From NCBI GenBank assembly GCA_001821015.1, contig MHRQ01000013.1, forward strand, positions 33,459 through 41,024: a stretch of 7,566 nucleotides of DNA. Reading direction: 5' to 3'. The stretch comes from Candidatus Taylorbacteria bacterium RIFCSPHIGHO2_02_FULL_46_13. GTDB lineage: Bacteria; Patescibacteriota; Minisyncoccia; Phycocordibacterales; DSPV01. Shown piece after piece: positions 6,301-7,566 of the stretch (within the stretch, counting starts at the first letter, position 1; every line of letters starts with the position of its first letter). A model generated the notes under the pieces. The model was not told where the DNA came from, did not search any database, and saw nothing but the letters and a program-made list of their open reading frames with translations. The position numbers and the translations under genes are program-made.

Positions 6301-6843
6301 GGTGAAAAAGAAAGCATACATCTAGAAGATTGGCCGCAAGCTCACGGCACAGATAAGCATCTACTTTCTGATATGGAGCAAACACGAAAAATAGTCTCAC
6401 TCGCGCTTGAAGCGCGCGCGAAAGCAGGGATTAAAGTGCGCCAACCATTAGCTAATTTAAAAATCAAAACTCCCCAAGTAGTAGAGCGGGGCTCACTACG
6501 GGGCAAGCAAAAATCAAAATTGGCAAATGAATTGCTTGAACTCATCAAGGACGAGGTTAATGTAAAAAAAGTTTTGGTTGATGAAAAGATAGTACATGAG
6601 GTGGAGCTTGATACGACCATTACTCCAGAACTTAAAAAAGAAGGTGATGTGCGAGAAATAATTCGTACGATTCAGGAGCTACGAAAAGAAAAAGGTTTGA
6701 AACAGGGAGAAATGGCAGTGCTTGTTGCGTCCCCTACCGTTTCTGGTTTGGTAAAAGAGTTTGAAGAAGAAATAAAAAAAGCCGCTTCGCTTTCAAAAAT
6801 AGAACAGGGTGGAACTGCGAGAGGGGATTTTGAATTGAAATAA
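3361..6843 (+). CDS. ileS: Isoleucyl-tRNA synthetase with an inserted histidine-phosphatase domain
   Basis: The 1160-residue enzyme joins isoleucine to tRNA-Ile. The frame opens at a GTG (3352), but ATG 3361 (M-S-D-K-P-K-N-K) better matches family N-termini; no Shine-Dalgarno is visible. Synthetase motifs: P-G-I-H-H at 53-57 (rearranged HIGH), G-W-D-T-H-G-L-P-V-E, Cys pair 181/184, the CP1 editing domain with T-T-T-P-W-T-L-P (231-238) and G-T-G-I-V-H plus D344/D345, Cys pair 410/413, C482/C485, C714/C716, W-F-D-S-G, K-M-S-K-S (807-811), and a helical anticodon-binding domain with W-Y-I-R-R-S-R-G-R-F. T-T-T-P-W-T-L-P distinguishes it from ValS. A complete histidine-phosphatase domain occupies residues 503-690. 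Three short repeat tracts are inserted in frame (residues 210-223, 874-885, 1038-1048). It probably has its own promoter after argS and converges on purB. The IleS identity is secure; what the extra domain does is unknown. Confidence 0.96.
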   Translation: MSDKPKNKLVEQEERTLQFWRDHDIFEKSLEKNKNSGKEFVFYEGPPTANGRPGIHHLEARAFKDAIPRFKTMQGFHVRRKGGWDTHGLPVELQVEKELGLKSKKEIEKYGIAEFNKKCKDSVWTYVHEWEDFTRRIGYWVDLKDPYITYKPHYIESLWNIVKTVYEKGLLYKDYKVVPWCPRCGTALSSHELAQGYEDVKDLAVTVKFRIVESEKLKVESRISTYLLAWTTTPWTLPGNVALAVGKDIDYVKVKVRGEYLILAKERLISLIRDRGEEFTDSEEMKGRDLVGLEYEPLYPFLKDNIVGKEKEKLPNAFKVYAADFVTTTDGTGIVHTAVMYGQDDFELGNKVDLPKYHLVNDDGTFKSETGFLTGKFVKDEATDVEIIKDLAHRGLLFAKEKYSHSYPHCWRCHTPLIYFARDSWYIKMSAFRDTLVKENESINWEPSYIKEGRFGEWLRDVKDWAISRERYWGTPLPVWKCQMCKKEKVIGSIADLAKKTKNTYYVMRHGEAENNTRGILDSRLESTCHLTDKGKEQVEKAVQELKKLHIDLVIASPILRTTETADIVRGKLGLPAESLLKDERIREYNSGEFDGHKIADLTTVCGGRDRFVWAPKQGETYADVKKRVGKFLYELEGKYSGKTILIITHETPAWLVFSSALGLEPSDTHGIRPSGDFIHNAELKPLEFSILPHNENFELDLHRPYIDEVKFTCSCGGEMTRVKEVMDVWFDSGVMPFAQDHYPFDFPKRLFGGKKLPYPADFISEGLDQTRGWFYTLHAIGILMGKGKAYKNVIVGGTLLDAQGKKMSKSLGNTVDPLEMMEKYGADPLRFWMYSVNQPGESKNFDERTVDEVVKKVFNLATNVLAFYELYATKPHALSTKPHASHILDTWILSRLDQLTNEVTKGLESYKFLEPTRAVRDFIADLSQWYIRRSRGRFKEEGKDKESALATTRFVLLELSKLMAPFTPFFAEYLYKAVGGEKESIHLEDWPQAHGTDKHLLSDMEQTRKIVSLALEARAKAGIKVRQPLANLKIKTPQVVERGSLRGKQKSKLANELLELIKDEVNVKKVLVDEKIVHEVELDTTITPELKKEGDVREIIRTIQELRKEKGLKQGEMAVLVASPTVSGLVKEFEEEIKKAASLSKIEQGGTARGDFELK
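3988..4029 (+). repeat. Heptamer tandem repeat flanked by a 6-bp direct repeat, in ileS
   Basis: Four imperfect copies of a seven-base unit (GTTGAAA, GTGAAAA, GTTGAAG, GTTGAAA) run from 3994 to 4021, plus GT. AGAATA occurs on each side (3988-3993 and 4024-4029). The tract encodes V-E-S-E-K-L-K-V-E-S just before the editing-domain motif. Removing one AGAATA with the repeat (36 bases, twelve codons) would leave K-F-R-I-S-T-Y-L-L-A-W-T-T-T-P-W, which reads as uninterrupted IleS. It therefore looks like an in-frame insertion in a surface loop. Confidence 0.75.
4867..5430 (+). other. Histidine-phosphatase (PGAM-like) domain embedded within ileS
   Basis: Residues 503-690 form a whole histidine-phosphatase domain. 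The signature V-M-R-H-G-E-A-E carries R509 and the nucleophile H510. The second phosphate-binding arginine, R561, is in A-S-P-I-L-R-T-T-E-T-A. The likely proton donor, E588, is in R-E-Y-N-S-G-E-F-D-G. The Q-G-E-T-Y-A-D-V segment follows, and the second catalytic histidine, H650, is in I-I-T-H-E-T-P. The domain closes with the family-like F-I-H-N-A-E-L-K-P-L-E-F. All residues expected for activity are present. The class acts on phosphosugars, phosphoproteins, nucleotides and other small phosphates, so the substrate cannot be read from the sequence. The frame is open across both junctions, with no stop or separate start. Confidence 0.93.
5980..6015 (+). repeat. 21-bp tandem duplication within ileS
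   Basis: ACTAAGCCCCACGCT occurs at 5980-5994 and again at 6001-6015, a period of 21 bases with CTAAGC between the copies. It encodes T-K-P-H-A-L-S-T-K-P-H-A-S-H, a doubled seven-residue unit in the linker between the catalytic core and the anticodon-binding domain. The identical bases point to a recent duplication by slippage, or to a repeat element. Confidence 0.8.
6472..6503. repeat. Imperfect palindrome within ileS C-terminal region
   Basis: CCCC (6472-6475) pairs with GGGG (6500-6503), GTAGT (6478-6482) with ACTAC (6495-6499), and GAGC (6484-6487) with GCTC (6491-6494). The loop is GGG and there are two small bulges, giving thirteen pairs in all. It encodes T-P-Q-V-V-E-R-G-S-L-R-G, between R-Q-P-L-A-N-L-K-I-K and E-L-L-E-L-I-K-D-E-V-N-V, both of which look like normal IleS tail. 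A small palindromic insertion in a linker is the likeliest reading. Confidence 0.6.
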
Positions 6844-6861
6844 GGTGCAGAGAAGCACCTT
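6842..6861 (+). terminator. Small hairpin overlapping the ileS stop; weak terminator candidate
   Basis: AAGGTGC (6842-6848), starting within the TAA stop, pairs exactly with GCACCTT (6855-6861) around a six-base loop, AGAGAA. The following TGTTGCTGTC is only modestly T-rich, so termination efficiency would be low. It is the closest stem to the end of ileS. Confidence 0.35.
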
Positions 6862-6879
6862 GTTGCTGTCGCTCGTTCG

Positions 6880-6909
6880 GTAGAGAAAAAGAAGATACTT
6901 TTTCTCTAC
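6880..6909. repeat. 12-bp inverted repeat between ileS and purB
   Basis: GTAGAGAAAAAG (6880-6891) and CTTTTTCTCTAC (6898-6909) are exact reverse complements around AAGATA. No T-tract follows on either strand, but the run of T in the second arm could help end ileS transcription. It may instead be a repeat element or serve to protect the 3' end of the ileS message. Confidence 0.5.
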
Positions 6910-6927
6910 GCTCACTCACTAGGCAAT

Positions 6928-6958
6928 AAAAAACGCCGACATGTAACATGTCGGCGTT
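6928..6958 (-). terminator. Intrinsic terminator of purB
   Basis: AACGCCGACATGT (6932-6944) and ACATGTCGGCGTT (6946-6958) are perfect thirteen-base reverse complements around a single A; a realistic fold keeps the GC-rich outer pairs with a small loop. Read on the minus strand, the stem is followed by TTTTTTATT (complement of 6925-6933), the classic intrinsic-terminator layout. It begins eleven bases past the purB stop. On the plus strand no T-tract follows, so it would act poorly for ileS. Confidence 0.88.
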
Positions 6959-6969
6959 GCGTTGAGGCT

Positions 6970-7566
6970 TTACGCCCCAAATACTTCTGTGAACAGAAAC
7001 GCTTCGCGTTTGAGGGCGTGTGAGGGAAGGAACAGAGCATGCCAGTCCTTTTTGAGTCTTTCATTGGGAATGAAGAGATTCATAAGTTTCTTTTTCCATT
7101 CATCAATAACGTCCGGCATTGCGTCAAGTTCATCACTATACTGTAACGCAGCGTTGGAGATGATAATTTCAATCGAATCTCCACGTCGGGGGTTATAGGT
7201 TTGCCTTGCGTCATCATTGAATTTTTGGAAGAGCGTGTCTGACTCCTTGAAGTTCGCTGGCGGCTCATGTCTACCACGCCAGAATGCATTGAAGGATGCT
7301 AATTGAACGATTCGGTAGGCGTCCTCACGTCCAATACCCACTGGGGATCCGTGTTTGACGAGGAATTCTTTGGCCTCATTTGAAGCGTAGGTGCCGCGCG
7401 AGTCAATGATTTCGCGCATCATGTTGTCGGGATAAACTACCAGCCCCGTGATGACCTTGGTCATAGTTACGAGCGCATGCGCAACGACGTGGAACAGGTC
7501 GGGCCAGAACACGCGTTCAATGGACGACTGCTCAATCGCGCGCTCCTCCCATGTCTTGATGTTCTC
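6970..7566 (-). CDS. purB: Adenylosuccinate lyase, C-terminal part (5' end outside window)
   Basis: The frame is open from the window edge to TAA (complement of 6970-6972), giving the last 198 residues of a protein that in this family is usually about 430-480 long. The visible part begins W-E-E-R-A-I-E-Q-S-S-I-E-R-V, the conserved segment in which family members have W-x-E-R-D-I-x-H-S-S-V-E-R. It continues with the C-terminal domain landmarks G-L-V-V-Y-P-D-N-M and R-E-D-A-Y-R-I-V-Q. PurB removes fumarate from SAICAR and from adenylosuccinate, two steps of purine synthesis. The catalytic signature loop and N-terminus lie outside the window. An apparent GTG start at 7512 is internal, because conserved coding continues upstream of it. 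The gene converges on ileS and has its own strong terminator. Confidence 0.92.
   Translation of the reverse strand, partial: ENIKTWEERAIEQSSIERVFWPDLFHVVAHALVTMTKVITGLVVYPDNMMREIIDSRGTYASNEAKEFLVKHGSPVGIGREDAYRIVQLASFNAFWRGRHEPPANFKESDTLFQKFNDDARQTYNPRRGDSIEIIISNAALQYSDELDAMPDVIDEWKKKLMNLFIPNERLKKDWHALFLPSHALKREAFLFTEVFGA

Noticed and set aside
1..7566. Alternative genetic code with TGA read as glycine, as in some CPR lineages
   Set aside because: All intact genes are open under the standard code with no in-frame TGA. The broken frames of the pseudogene contain TAG and TAA, not TGA.

Overview
The window reads as a stretch of housekeeping chromosome from a small-genome bacterium, most likely of the Patescibacteria (CPR, Parcubacteria-like) group. 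That placement is inference. It rests on the isoleucyl-tRNA synthetase type, start codons without a recognisable Shine-Dalgarno sequence, short in-frame repeat insertions in conserved enzymes, and tight packing of metabolic and translation genes. Every intact gene reads through under the standard bacterial code, ending in TAG or TAA.

Layout: (1) bases 1-108 are the 3' end of glyA (serine hydroxymethyltransferase). (2) 116-819 is a decayed gene for a eukaryotic-type phosphomannomutase of the HAD-IIB family, with three in-frame stops and one frameshift. (3) 844-1464 is tmk (thymidylate kinase), overlapped by one base by (4) argS (arginyl-tRNA synthetase, 1464-3197). (5) 3198-3360 is a structured gap with two candidate -10 boxes and two GC-rich hairpins whose arms can also pair with each other. 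(6) 3361-6843 is ileS. (7) 6844-6969 holds three hairpins, the last a clear terminator for the opposite strand. (8) 6970-7566, on the minus strand, is the 3' part of purB (adenylosuccinate lyase), convergent with ileS.

The outstanding feature is ileS. Its 1160-residue product carries a complete histidine-phosphatase (phosphoglycerate-mutase-like) domain of about 188 residues. The domain sits inside the catalytic body, exactly between the two cysteine pairs of a zinc knuckle. All expected phosphatase residues are present (R509, H510, R561, E588, H650), and the synthetase motifs on both sides are intact. The synthetase also has the rearranged class I signature G-I-H-H instead of H-I-G-H.

A second theme is short repeats inserted in frame at linker or loop positions of both synthetases: a perfect 20-bp-arm hairpin and a 12-bp-arm palindrome in argS, and a heptamer tandem repeat flanked by a 6-bp duplication, a 21-bp tandem duplication and an imperfect palindrome in ileS.

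Functionally the genes serve one-carbon and nucleotide metabolism (glyA, tmk, purB) and tRNA charging (argS, ileS). No mobile element, CRISPR array or RNA gene was found.
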